DNA of 64,000 bases from Phycisphaerae bacterium. Its GTDB lineage: Bacteria; Planctomycetota; Phycisphaerae; UBA1845; Fen-1342. The notes under the pieces were generated by a model that was not told where the DNA came from, did not search any database, and was given only the letters and a program-made list of their open reading frames with translations. Positions 17,777 to 26,937 of the stretch are shown one piece after another (the first letter of the stretch is position 1; every line of letters begins with the position of its first letter). Location of the stretch: the NCBI GenBank assembly GCA_017999985.1, contig JAGNKU010000001.1:611276-675275 (forward strand). The letters run 5' to 3'. The position numbers and the translations under genes are program-made.

Positions 17777-19069
17777 ATGCAGGTCAACCTGGTCCCGCCG
17801 ACCGGCCCCGCCCGGTCACCCGGCAGCAGTGGCCGCGAGGCGCTGCTGTCGCAATTGCTGCAAGCTCTCCAACCCGATGAAACGGCCCAGGCGCGCCACG
17901 CGCAGCACGTCGAGCGCCACGCCGAAAAGCTGCGCCGCAAGGATGAACGCCAGGACGCCGCGACGGCACAGACCGCCACCGAGTTGCGGCCGTCGGAGCG
18001 CATGCAGCAGGCCGAGCGCGACATGGCTCCGGGCAGCCACGCCGCGCACCGCGCGCAGTGGCGCCAGGCGGCGCAGCAGTCCGAGGCCGGCCGGCGTGAA
18101 TTCCGACGCGCCTTGGCCGATGCCAGCGAGCGCGGGCGCGGCGAGCGTCCCACGAGCGCGCCGCACGCCGCGCGCAATGCCGCGCGGTCATCGAAGAATG
18201 CTCCCATCCCTGCGCCCACGTCGCCAGCGCCCACCGACGGCTCTGCCCAGTCCCTGACGCCCGCCCGTGCGCCGGTCGCGCGCGTCGCGACGAGCGTGAC
18301 GCCCGGGCCGGTTCCCGCCGGCGCTTCGCGCGCAGCACTCGTGCCGGCGGCGCCTGCGCCCGCGGCGCCCGCGCCGAACACCGGGGCTTCCGCTACGGTC
18401 GTGGCAACTGCGCCCGCGGCGCGCGCCGCGGCCGGACGCGTGACCGCGCTCTCGTCGCCGGCGGCCGTGACCAACAGCGTACCGCGTTCGTCACCGCCGG
18501 TGGTCAGCGCGATCGCGGACGGTCGCGGCGGTGTGACGGCCGGCAAGCACACGCTCCGGCCGGTCGCGCGGGGCGAAGGCCTTGCGGAGGGCAAATCTGA
18601 CGCGAACGTTGAGCGGATTGTGCGCATCATCCAGGCCCGCATCGGCAAGGACCGCGCGGTGACGACGCTGCGCCTCGACCCGCCGGAACTCGGTACGATC
18701 CGGCTGCACATGGACTTGCGCCAGGAGCAGTTGCTGTTGCGGGTCGAGACGCAAACCCCGGAGGCACAGCGTTTGCTGTCCGGGGAACTGGACACGCTGC
18801 GACGCAGTCTCGAGGCGGCCGGCATCCACCTGGAGCGCGTCGAGGTGCGGTCCGCGGCGCCGGCCCCGCCGGCGTCGGAGCCGCAGACCCAGCCGCAGGC
18901 CGAGGGCTGGACGGGCGCCCAGCAGCAAGCTGCCCGTGAGGATGCCGGGTCCGCCGGAGGCGGGCTGTCCTGGGAACCGGAAGCCCCCCGCGCGGAATCG
19001 CCGGACCTGCCCGGCGGTGACGCGGAAGCGGAACCGGCGGCGGAGTCGCTGGTGAACGTGTTGGCGTAG
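17777..19069 (+). CDS. fliK: Flagellar hook-length control protein FliK
   Basis: A 430-residue protein with a long disordered Ala/Pro/Arg-rich N-terminal ruler region (residues 1-260) and a conserved C-terminal domain with TTLRLDPPELGTIRLHM, LLLRVETQTPEAQRLL and LRRSLEAAGIHLERVEV. This domain is the switch that changes export from hook to filament subunits by contacting FlhB. The tail after residue 360 is again low complexity. It lies between the MotE-like gene and flgD, the usual place. Confidence 0.92.
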   Translation: MQVNLVPPTGPARSPGSSGREALLSQLLQALQPDETAQARHAQHVERHAEKLRRKDERQDAATAQTATELRPSERMQQAERDMAPGSHAAHRAQWRQAAQQSEAGRREFRRALADASERGRGERPTSAPHAARNAARSSKNAPIPAPTSPAPTDGSAQSLTPARAPVARVATSVTPGPVPAGASRAALVPAAPAPAAPAPNTGASATVVATAPAARAAAGRVTALSSPAAVTNSVPRSSPPVVSAIADGRGGVTAGKHTLRPVARGEGLAEGKSDANVERIVRIIQARIGKDRAVTTLRLDPPELGTIRLHMDLRQEQLLLRVETQTPEAQRLLSGELDTLRRSLEAAGIHLERVEVRSAAPAPPASEPQTQPQAEGWTGAQQQAAREDAGSAGGGLSWEPEAPRAESPDLPGGDAEAEPAAESLVNVLA

Positions 19070-19138
19070 CGCGGCGCGGAGCGCGGCGCGCGTGAAGGGC
19101 CCCGGCCGCAGGCCGGAGCCGAGTCCAAGGCGTTGGCC

Positions 19139-19708
19139 ATGCAGACGAATGCTCTCGGAGCAGTGACCGGCACAGCAACGGCGACCCGGGCTGGCAGCAT
19201 GAATGAGCTGACCAGCGCGGATTTCTTCAATCTCCTGGTCACCGAGCTGCGCCAGCAGGATCCGCTCGAACCCACCAAGACGGCGGACATGATCAGCCAG
19301 GTCTCGCAGATTCGCAGCATCGAGCTGTCCAAGAACCTGACCGATGCCCTCACGCAATTGAGCCAGCAGCAGCACACCAGCGGCACCGCCGAGCTGCTCG
19401 GCAAGTACGTCACCGCGATGCTCGTGGATTCCAGCGGCACGGTGCAAGAGATCTCCGGCATCGTCACCGGCGTGCGCTTCGACGCCGACGGCACCGCGGT
19501 GCTCGAGCTCGACACCGGCCAGTACATCCCCGCGGCGAATGTGACGCGCATCACTGCGGCCCAGAACGCCGCGACGCAGACCACGGCCACGACCGACGCC
19601 ACCGACAAGACCGGCACGACGGCGTCCACCAAGAAGGACAAGGCCGGCGCGAGCGAGGACGCAGGCCCGCTGCCGTGGTTGTCGCTCAGCGGCAGCCTCA
19701 ATCTCTAG
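19139..19708 (+). CDS. flgD: Flagellar hook cap protein FlgD
   Basis: A 189-residue hook assembly scaffold. The conserved N-terminal part reads DFFNLLVTELRQQDPLEPT and MISQVSQIRSIELSKNL, the FlgD signature. The following domain (GKYVTAMLVDSSG, ISGIVTGVRFDADGTAVLEL) is the Tudor-like part; the usual inserted FLN-like domain seems to be missing, making the protein shorter than enterobacterial FlgD. The C-terminal 45 residues are Thr/Ala/Lys-rich. ATG 19139 has AAGG eight bases upstream. It precedes flgE by 29 bases. Confidence 0.92.
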   Translation: MQTNALGAVTGTATATRAGSMNELTSADFFNLLVTELRQQDPLEPTKTADMISQVSQIRSIELSKNLTDALTQLSQQQHTSGTAELLGKYVTAMLVDSSGTVQEISGIVTGVRFDADGTAVLELDTGQYIPAANVTRITAAQNAATQTTATTDATDKTGTTASTKKDKAGASEDAGPLPWLSLSGSLNL

Positions 19709-19737
19709 CGCGCAGGCGCCCAAGCGAGGGTTTTCTC

Positions 19738-21420
19738 ATGGGTCTGACTACGGCCATGTACACGGCGCTGAGCGGTTTGCAGGTCAACCAGACGCGGATC
19801 GAGACCATCGGCCACAATATCGCCAACGTCAACACGACCGCCTACAAGGGCTCGCGGACGCTCTTCCAGACGCAGTTCGCCCGCACGCTGTCGCTGGGCA
19901 CGCCGCCCAGTGAGACCAGCGGCGGCACCAACCCGATGCAGGTCGGACTCGGGGCCATGATCGGCACGACGCAGCGCAACACGAACTCCGGGTCGCTCGA
20001 AACCACCGGCATCGCCAGCGACATGGCCGTCGACGGCGCCGGCTATTTCGTCGTGCAGACGCCGGCCGGGCATACGTACTACACGCGCGACGGCTCTTTC
20101 TCGCTCAACTCCGCGAACCAGCTCGTTACGCAGGACGGCTACTACCTGCGCGGCTACGGCGTGGACGAGAACTACCAGGTGATCCCGGGCCAGCTCCAGA
20201 ACCTCGAGATTCCGCTCGGGCGCATGAGCATCGCCCGCGCCACCGAGAACGTGTCCATCGACGGCGATCTCAGCGCCGCCGAGACGATCGCCACGCGCGG
20301 CAGCGAGCACAACTCGCAGCCGCTCGTGAACGGGGGCGGGGCGGCGGTCACTGCGAACACGCTGCTGACCGACGTGCGGGCCGCGGCCCAGCCCGGCTCC
20401 GTACTGTTCGCCGACGGCGATGTCATCACCGTCTCCGGCGCTGCCCGCGGCGGCCGCGCGCTGCAGCCGGAGGAGTTCACGGTCGGCGTCACCGGCAGCA
20501 CGCTGGGGGACTTCGCCGCCTGGCTGCAGAACGCGCTCGGGATCCAGACGGATCCGGCCCTGGCGGGCAGTCCCGGCGTGTCCATCGCAGGCGGTGCGCT
20601 GGTGATCCGCAGCAACACCGGCGAGCCCAACGCCATCGCGATCACCGGGAACGACCTCACCAGCAACAACGTGGCCGTGCCGCTGCCGCTGCAGTTCACA
20701 CAGATCAACGAGGCGGCCGGGACCGGGGTCTTCACGTCCTTCACAGTCTACGATTCGCTGGGCAACGCGGTCCCGGTGAACGCGACCTTCACGCTGGAGG
20801 ACACGCCCGACACCGGGCCGGTCTGGCGCTACTACCTGGAATCCGCCGCCAACGACCTGACCCCCCACAGCTACGCGACCGGGACACTGTCCTTCGACAC
20901 GGCTGGCAACTTCGTCAGCGCCACCGGCAACCAGATCCTGATCGACCGCACCGGCACCGGCGCCGCGGCCCCGCTGAGCGTGACGATCGACTTCTCCGCC
21001 CTGAACGGGCAATCCACCGCCGTGTCGAACGTGCTGATGGCCGACCAGGACGGTTACCCGCCCGGGACGCTGAGCGGCTACGGCGTGGGGACCGATGGAA
21101 CCATCACCGGCCTCTTCAGCAACGGGCTGGCACGCACGCTCGGGCAGGTGGCGCTGGCGACGTTCGCCAACGACGGAGGCCTGGTGGCCGAGGCGAACAA
21201 CCTGTACTCGGCCGGGGCCAACTCCGGGCCCCCGGCGGTGACCACGGCCGGCTCGCTCGGGGCCGGCCTGATCCAGGGCGGGACCCTGGAACTGTCGAAC
21301 GTGGACCTCTCCAGCGAGTTCATCGGCCTGATCACGTCCAGCACGGGCTACCAGGCCGCCAGCCGCGTTATCAGCGTGTCCAACGAGATGCTGGATCAAC
21401 TGCTCATGACGCTGCGTTAA
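19738..21420 (+). CDS. flgE: Flagellar hook protein FlgE
   Basis: A 560-residue hook subunit. It starts with TTAMYTALSGLQVNQTRIET and the rod/hook motif GHNIANVNTTAYKGSR, contains the MAVDGAGYFVVQ block, and ends with the C-terminal helix pair VDLSSEFIGLITSSTGYQAA and ISVSNEMLDQLL. It is longer than the 400-residue enteric form because of an expanded central surface domain (about residues 150-330), as common outside Enterobacteria. The ATG at 19738 has GCGAGGG upstream; a longer in-frame start is unlikely. It ends the first tight gene string; 197 bases follow before fliL. Confidence 0.94.
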   Translation: MGLTTAMYTALSGLQVNQTRIETIGHNIANVNTTAYKGSRTLFQTQFARTLSLGTPPSETSGGTNPMQVGLGAMIGTTQRNTNSGSLETTGIASDMAVDGAGYFVVQTPAGHTYYTRDGSFSLNSANQLVTQDGYYLRGYGVDENYQVIPGQLQNLEIPLGRMSIARATENVSIDGDLSAAETIATRGSEHNSQPLVNGGGAAVTANTLLTDVRAAAQPGSVLFADGDVITVSGAARGGRALQPEEFTVGVTGSTLGDFAAWLQNALGIQTDPALAGSPGVSIAGGALVIRSNTGEPNAIAITGNDLTSNNVAVPLPLQFTQINEAAGTGVFTSFTVYDSLGNAVPVNATFTLEDTPDTGPVWRYYLESAANDLTPHSYATGTLSFDTAGNFVSATGNQILIDRTGTGAAAPLSVTIDFSALNGQSTAVSNVLMADQDGYPPGTLSGYGVGTDGTITGLFSNGLARTLGQVALATFANDGGLVAEANNLYSAGANSGPPAVTTAGSLGAGLIQGGTLELSNVDLSSEFIGLITSSTGYQAASRVISVSNEMLDQLLMTLR

Positions 21421-21447
21421 GGCCAGTGCCGGCGGAGGACCGGCCGT

Positions 21448-21467
21448 CGCGCAAAGAACTTTGCGCG
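21448..21467. terminator. Hairpin in the flgE-fliL gap (possible terminator or processing site)
   Basis: CGCGCAAAGAACTTTGCGCG forms an eight-base-pair stem with a GAAC tetraloop, 28 bases after the flgE stop. It lies in the largest gap of the structural block (197 bases). No T-run follows, so it could be an attenuator, an RNA-processing site or a protein-binding palindrome rather than a full terminator. Confidence 0.45.
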
Positions 21468-21617
21468 GCTGCGCACAATGTGCCCAGGGACCGGGCTGAA
21501 GTCTGATAAGACGTGCAGTCGGGCGCCGCCCCCGACGCGCGGTGTGCCGCCGACCCGCCGCCGTCGATAGATGGGGTGAGTTGACGGACTCGATCTGGTT
21601 CGAGAGCAGGACGACCG

Positions 21618-22142
21618 ATGGCAGACAAACCCGAGGCTACCGAAGCCGCCCCCAAGTCCAAGAGCCGCCTCCCCCTGACGCTCGGTCTGGTGCTGGGCGT
21701 CGCCGTCGTCGAGGCCATCGCCTTCATCGCGATCTTCAAGTTCGCCGGCAGCGGTCCAGAACCGGCGCACGGGGAGAATGCCCCCGTGATCGAACCGGTG
21801 GCGGAGACACAGCCGACGGCCACCGCGGAGGTGGCGGTGCTCAACCGCTGCCGGGTGCCCAACGACAAGACCGGCCGGCTCTACCTCTACGACTTCGATG
21901 TCGCGGTCGTCGTGCCGGCGGACAAGAAGGAGTGGATGGAGGAACTCGTGAAGTCGCGCGGCAGCGAGATCGGCGACCGGATCGCCCGTATTCTGCGCGG
22001 CGCTACCGATCGCATGCTGAAGGAGGACGATCTGCGCGCGCTGCGCCAGCAAATGCTCGAAGGGCTCCAGGAGGTCGTCGAGGACGACCAGGTCATCCAG
22101 CGTGTCCTGATTCCACGCTTCGTCCCCATGCGCTCGGACTGA
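21618..22142 (+). CDS. fliL: FliL-like flagellar basal-body protein
   Basis: A 174-residue membrane protein with a short charged N terminus, one membrane helix (about residues 18-40, LPLTLGLVLGVAVVEAIAFI) and a periplasmic domain. The domain ends like FliL: NDKTGRLYLYDFDVAVVV, EIGDRIARILRGATDR, EDDLRALRQQMLEGL and VIQRVLIPRFVPMRSD. FliL surrounds the stator and supports torque under load. It opens the second run of export and switch genes. The expected neighbour fliM is absent; fliN follows directly after 51 bases. Confidence 0.8.
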   Translation: MADKPEATEAAPKSKSRLPLTLGLVLGVAVVEAIAFIAIFKFAGSGPEPAHGENAPVIEPVAETQPTATAEVAVLNRCRVPNDKTGRLYLYDFDVAVVVPADKKEWMEELVKSRGSEIGDRIARILRGATDRMLKEDDLRALRQQMLEGLQEVVEDDQVIQRVLIPRFVPMRSD

Positions 22143-22193
22143 TCGGCCCACGCGTCGCAGACGCGCCAGACGCCACAAGGATGTGCGGCCCAC

Positions 22194-23066
22194 ATGCCAG
22201 ACGACACGACCAATCCCGATCCCAACCTCGCCGGCGAGGACGGCGCCGCCACGCTGCCCGCGGAGCCGCAGAACGCGGCCCCGGCGGACGCTGGGGACGC
22301 GCTGCCCACCGAACCGGTCAGCGACGTCGTCCCGGCCGACGTGCCCGCTGAGGTCACGCCGGACGAGCCGACGGCCGACCCCGGCGACGTCGTGAGCGCA
22401 GCGCCGGCCGACGCGACCCCCACGCCACTGGCGGGCGACGCGACTGCGCTCAGCGCAGCGCCCGCCGCGGAAAGCGTCCCCGAGGCGGACGGTGGACTGG
22501 CCAGCAACATGATTGACCAGGCCGAGTTGGACGCGCTGGCCGGGCAGTTGTCCGGGCTCAAGGATGACTCCCCCGGGCCCCTGCCAGCCGCGACCGATGC
22601 CGACCCGCCGGTAATGGACGACGCGATTGCCCGTGCGATGGCCGAGGCCATTGCCGCCGAGTCGGCGGCGGCCGGCAGCGCGGCGCCCGCCGACGCGGCG
22701 CCGGGCGCTGCAGAACCGGCCGTGGTAGGAGCCACGACGGTCCGCGTGTCGGCGGACCAGGCGCAGGGATTCACCCCCCCGGAACTGCCGACCGCGGAAG
22801 CCGAGAGCGCCACGACGATCGACATGCTCGATGACGTGCAGCTCGACGTGAAGATTGAGCTCGGCCGGACGAACATGTACATCGAAGACGTGCTCAAGCT
22901 GGGCGCGGGCTCCGTGGTGGAACTCGACAAGCTCGCGGGCGACCCGGTGGACATCTACGTCAACGACCTGTTGATCGCGCGGGGCGAGGTGCTGGTCCTG
23001 AACGACAACTTCTGTGTCCGCATCAACGCGATCCACAGCTCGGTCGGAGAACTCGAACGCGCCTGA
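22194..23066 (+). CDS. fliN: Flagellar motor switch protein FliN with long N-terminal extension
   Basis: A 290-residue protein. The last 75 residues are the SpoA domain of Fli[41 protein letters not shown] and [20 protein letters not shown]. The first 215 residues are Ala/Pro/Asp-rich and largely disordered, but residues about 105-117 ([13 protein letters not shown]) resemble the FliM/FliY N-terminal EIDALL peptide that binds CheY. Typical FliN has about 100-140 residues, so this is at least twice as long. With no fliM next to it, the protein may combine features of FliM/FliY and FliN; that is inference. Confidence 0.85.
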   Translation: MPDDTTNPDPNLAGEDGAATLPAEPQNAAPADAGDALPTEPVSDVVPADVPAEVTPDEPTADPGDVVSAAPADATPTPLAGDATALSAAPAAESVPEADGGLASNMIDQAELDALAGQLSGLKDDSPGPLPAATDADPPVMDDAIARAMAEAIAAESAAAGSAAPADAAPGAAEPAVVGATTVRVSADQAQGFTPPELPTAEAESATTIDMLDDVQLDVKIELGRTNMYIEDVLKLGAGSVVELDKLAGDPVDIYVNDLLIARGEVLVLNDNFCVRINAIHSSVGELERA

Positions 23067-23087
23067 ACACGGATGAGGGAGCGCACG

Positions 23088-23795
23088 GTGCCAAGGATGG
23101 CTGCATTGGTGGTGCTCGTTGCCCTGGGCTGCGGCGCAGCCGCGGCGGAGCCGCCCGTCACGTCGGCCACGCCGCCGGCCACGCCAGTCGTCACCGACGA
23201 TCCCTGGTCTTCGCCGGACATCGTCGCCCCGCGCATGGACTCCCGCCCGCTGCCCCGTGCGACCGCGACGCCGGGAACTCCCGCCGGCACGGTTGTCGCG
23301 ACCGACCGCCCCAAGTCCTGGCTGCGGACGACCGCCGCGCTGGGCGGCGTGGTGGCCCTCATCGTGATCCTCGCGTGGGGCTACCGGGCCGCGACCGGCC
23401 AAGCGGGCGCGTGGCGTCTAGCACGCGGCGGGCGGCACGCCGGCCTGATGGAAGTCGTCGGCCGCACGGCGCTTTCGCCGCGGCAGTCGTTGTGCCTGGT
23501 GCGCGTCGGACCGCGCCTCGTGTTGCTGGGCGTGACGCCGGACGCGGTGCGGTCCCTGGATGTGATTCAAGATGCCGACCTGACGGCCCGCCTGCTGGGC
23601 CAGGCGACGCAACAACGCCCGGACAGCAGCACGGCAGAGTTTGCGCGCTGCCTGGAGCGCGAGGCCGACAGCTATGAGACCGAGGAGCACGGCGCCGACG
23701 AGACGTTGACGCCCGAGGCGGAGCGCATCGTCAGCCTGCGGCAGCGCCTGGCGGGCGCCGTCGAACGCCTGCGGGTCAGCGCCCGCGGGGCATAG
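23088..23795 (+). CDS. fliO: Flagellar biosynthesis protein FliO
   Basis: A 235-residue membrane protein with a signal-like N-terminal segment (MAALVVLVALGCGAAAAE), a Pro/Thr-rich linker, one membrane helix (about residues 79-98, LGGVVALIVILAWGYRAA) and a FliO domain with LMEVVGRTALSPRQSLCLVR and RLVLLGVTPDAV. FliO helps assemble the FliP ring of the export gate. GTG 23088 is chosen because GAGGGAG lies five bases upstream; an ATG at 23073 lacks a ribosome site. It sits between fliN and fliP as usual. Confidence 0.87.
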   Translation: MPRMAALVVLVALGCGAAAAEPPVTSATPPATPVVTDDPWSSPDIVAPRMDSRPLPRATATPGTPAGTVVATDRPKSWLRTTAALGGVVALIVILAWGYRAATGQAGAWRLARGGRHAGLMEVVGRTALSPRQSLCLVRVGPRLVLLGVTPDAVRSLDVIQDADLTARLLGQATQQRPDSSTAEFARCLEREADSYETEEHGADETLTPEAERIVSLRQRLAGAVERLRVSARGA

Positions 23796-23840
23796 GCCGT
23801 GGGCGGCGGCGGAGCCGTCTTCGTGACCAAGGAGTGGTCG

Positions 23841-24743
23841 ATGGTCCGCAGGGCGGGTCATCCGAAATATGCCGTCCGCCCAGATCGCGGCGTCGCGCTG
23901 CTGGCCCTGCTGCTGGTGCTCGCGCGCGGTGCCATGCCGGCAACCGGGCAGGATGCGCCGCGGGGGCGCGGCGCGAGCGAGGCGGAGCTCGTGGGGCCGC
24001 CCGCCACGGCTACGGAGACCGCCCACGCCCGCGATCCGCTGTTCGTGCCGGACCTGGATCGCTGGCTGCCGAAGGCCACCAATCGCGAGGCCCTCAGCAA
24101 CTCGCTGCAGATCCTCGTGCTGCTGACGCTGCTCACCGTGGCGCCCAGCCTGCTGCTCATGATGACCTGCTTCATGCGCATGCTGGTCGTGTTGGCGCTG
24201 CTGCGGCAGGCGCTCGGCACGCAGCAACTGCCGCCCTCGCAGGTCATGGTCGGCCTGGCACTCTTCCTGACCATCCTGGTCATGGCCCCGACCTGGGACC
24301 GCATCAATCAGCACGCGGTGCAGCCGTACCTGAACGAACAACTGGACCAGCTCGACGCGGTCGCCATCGCCGGCGGCGAGCTGCGCGGCTTCATGTTCAA
24401 CCAGATCAAGAACGCCGGCAACGCGCAGGACGTGTACCTGATGTACGAATACGCCGCCAAGCGCACCGTGGCGGCGGACGAGGTGCTTGACGAGGCCGCG
24501 GTGCCGATGACGGCGCTGGTGCCGGCGTTCATCCTGAGTGAGTTGAAGGTCGCGTTCATCCTCGGTTTCCGCATTTACCTGCCGTTCCTGGTGATTGACA
24601 TGGTGATCGCCACCATCCTGGTGTCGATGGGCATGATGATGCTGCCGCCGGTGCTGATCTCGCTGCCGTTCAAGCTGCTGCTGTTCGTGCTGGCGGATGG
24701 CTGGCACCTGGTGGTCGGTTCGTTGATGGCCAGTGTGAGCTGA
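23841..24743 (+). CDS. fliP: Flagellar export gate protein FliP
   Basis: A 300-residue membrane protein. A cleavable-looking N-terminal hydrophobic segment (about residues 14-34) precedes the FliP domain with LLTLLTVAPSLLLMMTCFMR, LGTQQLPPSQVMVGLALFLT, AVPMTALVPAFILSEL and the final AFILGFRIYLPFLVIDMVIA. FliP forms the core ring of the type III export gate with FliQ and FliR. ATG 23841 follows AAGGAG by six bases; an upstream GTG at 23799 would disrupt the signal region. Confidence 0.94.
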   Translation: MVRRAGHPKYAVRPDRGVALLALLLVLARGAMPATGQDAPRGRGASEAELVGPPATATETAHARDPLFVPDLDRWLPKATNREALSNSLQILVLLTLLTVAPSLLLMMTCFMRMLVVLALLRQALGTQQLPPSQVMVGLALFLTILVMAPTWDRINQHAVQPYLNEQLDQLDAVAIAGGELRGFMFNQIKNAGNAQDVYLMYEYAAKRTVAADEVLDEAAVPMTALVPAFILSELKVAFILGFRIYLPFLVIDMVIATILVSMGMMMLPPVLISLPFKLLLFVLADGWHLVVGSLMASVS

Positions 24744-24751
24744 GGGCGCGC

Positions 24752-25006
24752 ATGGATACGGCCTGGGCACTTGATCTTGGACGCGAGGCGCTGATCACGG
24801 CGCTGGTCATCTCCGGCCCGGTGCTGGGCACCGGACTGATCGTGGGCCTGGTCATCAGCCTGGTGCAGACCGTGACGCAAATCCAGGACCAGACCCTCAG
24901 CATCGTGCCGAAGATCGTCGCGATGGTGGCCGCCACGCTGTTCTTCGTGCCGTGGCTGGCGCAGCGCGTCGTGGAGTACTCGCAGCAGTTGTTCGCCGGG
25001 CACTGA
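24752..25006 (+). CDS. fliQ: Flagellar export gate protein FliQ
   Basis: An 84-residue, two-helix membrane protein with the FliQ pattern REALITALVISGPVLGTGLI, VGLVISLVQTVTQIQDQTL and SIVPKIVAMVAATLFFVPWL. It packs around the FliP/FliR core of the export channel. It lies eight bases after fliP and 29 bases before fliR, so it is clearly in the same transcript. Length is normal. Confidence 0.94.
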   Translation: MDTAWALDLGREALITALVISGPVLGTGLIVGLVISLVQTVTQIQDQTLSIVPKIVAMVAATLFFVPWLAQRVVEYSQQLFAGH

Positions 25007-25035
25007 GGCGCGGCGCGTACCCTGGCGGAGCCGGA

Positions 25036-25818
25036 ATGCCGTTCGAGCTGTTGGCCCAGTATTTGAAGCTGCCGGTCTTCGGGCTGGTGGCGGCGCGTCT
25101 CGGCGGGCTGATCATGTTTCAGCCGCTGCTGGGGACGCTGTCCGTGCCGGTGCGGCTGCGGCTCATGTTCGTGCTGGGCCTGGCCGCGTTGATGACGCCG
25201 CTCGTCCATCTGCCGGGCGACGCGCCGGACACGCCGCTCACCGTCGCGCTCGCGCTGGGGTCCGAGGTGCTGCTGGGCGCGCTGATCGGGCTGGTGACGG
25301 TCGGCTGCTTCCTCGGGCTGCAGTATGGCGGCCTGCTGGTGGCGCAGGAATCCGGCCTCGCGTTCGGGCAAATCGCCGACCCGACTTCCGAGGACGAAGA
25401 GACGGTCCCCGGCGTGTTCTACCTGCAGCTCGGCGCGGTCGTGTACCTGATCATCGGCGGACATCGCGCGCTCTTGTGCACCTGCCTGGACACTTTCGAG
25501 ACCATCCCGTTGCTGGCGGACCGGCCGTATGCCGTCTTCGGCACGGAGCTGCTCTGCCAGGCGCTGACGCTCAGCGGCGAAGTGGCTTTCCGGGTGGCGG
25601 GCCCGGCGCTGCTGGCGCTGTTTCTCGTGAACCTGGCGCTGGGGTTCATCTCGCGCACGATGCCGCAACTGAACATCCTGGCAGTCGGATTCTCCCTGAA
25701 GGCCTTGATTGCCTTTGTGGTGATGGCGATCGCCCTGCCCACCGCGACGGACGCGTTCGTGAGTGTCTTCGAACGCGGCTACCGGTGGTTCAACGAATTG
25801 ATCGGAGTTCCAGGCTAG
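25036..25818 (+). CDS. fliR: Flagellar export gate protein FliR
   Basis: A 260-residue polytopic membrane protein with the FliR features FGLVAARLGGLIMFQPLLGT, VRLRLMFVLGLAALMTPLV, a long helix with EVLLGALIGLVTVGCFLGLQ, and the terminal MPQLNILAVGFSLKALIAFV. It caps the FliP5-FliQ4 gate. ATG 25036 is chosen because GGAG is five bases upstream; longer in-frame starts overlap fliQ. It is followed by flhB after nine bases. Confidence 0.93.
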   Translation: MPFELLAQYLKLPVFGLVAARLGGLIMFQPLLGTLSVPVRLRLMFVLGLAALMTPLVHLPGDAPDTPLTVALALGSEVLLGALIGLVTVGCFLGLQYGGLLVAQESGLAFGQIADPTSEDEETVPGVFYLQLGAVVYLIIGGHRALLCTCLDTFETIPLLADRPYAVFGTELLCQALTLSGEVAFRVAGPALLALFLVNLALGFISRTMPQLNILAVGFSLKALIAFVVMAIALPTATDAFVSVFERGYRWFNELIGVPG

Positions 25819-25827
25819 GCCCGGCCC

Positions 25828-26889
25828 ATGGCGCACGACGACGCTGGCGACAAGACCGAACAACCGACTCCACGCCGCCGCGAGGAGGCGCGCGAGGAGG
25901 GACAGATCGCCCGCAGCGCGGACCTGACGGCGGCGGTCGCGCTGCTGGGCGGGCTGCTGCTGCTCAAGGCCTTCGGGCCGGGCATGCTCGCGACCATGCT
26001 CGCCATGACCCGCGCGCTCGGCGAAGCGCCATCGATCACCGCCGATGGACTCTGGCCTTGGATGCGGCAGGTCGGCGGCGCGGCCGGCGAAATGCTCCTG
26101 CCGTTCCTGGGGCTGCTGGTGGTGATCATCATCGCCGGCACCGCGGCCCAGTCCGGACTGCTCCTGACCTGGAAACGGCTCGCGTTGAAGCCGGACCGCA
26201 TCGATCCCGTCGCCGGCGCGAAGCGGCTGTTCTCGTCGGAGGCGCTCACGCGCCTGGGCGTGGGGCTGCTCAAGATGGCCGCGGTGACCTGGATCGCCTA
26301 CCTGACGATCGCCGGCCGCATGGGTGCGGTGCTGACCGCGGGCAAGCTGCATACCGCCGGTGTGCTTGGCCTGGGCGCGGAAGTGCTCTTTGACCTGGCC
26401 GTGCGGCTGGCGATTGCGCTGCTCGTGCTGGGCATCCTGGATTACCTCATTCAGCGCTGGAAGCTGGAGCGCCGCCTGCGGATGACGAAGCAGGAAGTGC
26501 GCGACGAGCTGAAGAAGATGGAGGGCGACCCGCTGGTCAAGCAGCGGCGTCGCCAGATCCAGGCGCGCCTGGCGCTGCAGCGCATCCGCGCGGAGGTGCC
26601 GCGGGCCGACGTGGTTGTCACCAACCCGACGCACTTCGCCGTCGCCCTGCGCTACGACGAGGCCACCATGAGCGCGCCGCGCGTCACCGCGAAGGGGCGC
26701 GATCTGCTGGCCGAACGGATCCGCCAGCTCGCCCAGCAGCATGGCGTCCCGATCGTGCAGCGCCCGCCGCTGGCCCGCGCGCTGTACACCGGCGTCGAGG
26801 TCGGACAGGAAGTGCCGCCGGCTTTCTACCGGGCCGTCGCGGAAGTGTTGGCGTATGTCTATCAGCTTTCCGGCCGCGTGGCCGGGTAG
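25828..26889 (+). CDS. flhB: Flagellar export switch protein FlhB
   Basis: A 353-residue protein with four membrane helices in the first 210 residues and a soluble C-terminal domain. The start DKTEQPTPRRREEAREEGQI is the family signature; the autocleavage motif NPTH is present at about residues 266-269 (VVVTNPTHFAVALRY). Cleavage there switches export from hook to filament substrates together with FliK. The downstream GRDLLAERIRQLAQQHGVPI segment is also conserved. All key residues are intact. Confidence 0.95.
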   Translation: MAHDDAGDKTEQPTPRRREEAREEGQIARSADLTAAVALLGGLLLLKAFGPGMLATMLAMTRALGEAPSITADGLWPWMRQVGGAAGEMLLPFLGLLVVIIIAGTAAQSGLLLTWKRLALKPDRIDPVAGAKRLFSSEALTRLGVGLLKMAAVTWIAYLTIAGRMGAVLTAGKLHTAGVLGLGAEVLFDLAVRLAIALLVLGILDYLIQRWKLERRLRMTKQEVRDELKKMEGDPLVKQRRRQIQARLALQRIRAEVPRADVVVTNPTHFAVALRYDEATMSAPRVTAKGRDLLAERIRQLAQQHGVPIVQRPPLARALYTGVEVGQEVPPAFYRAVAEVLAYVYQLSGRVAG

Positions 26890-26937
26890 CCGGAGCCGCA
26901 ACCGTGATTCAGGATTTCTAGCCCACGACGAACTGCG

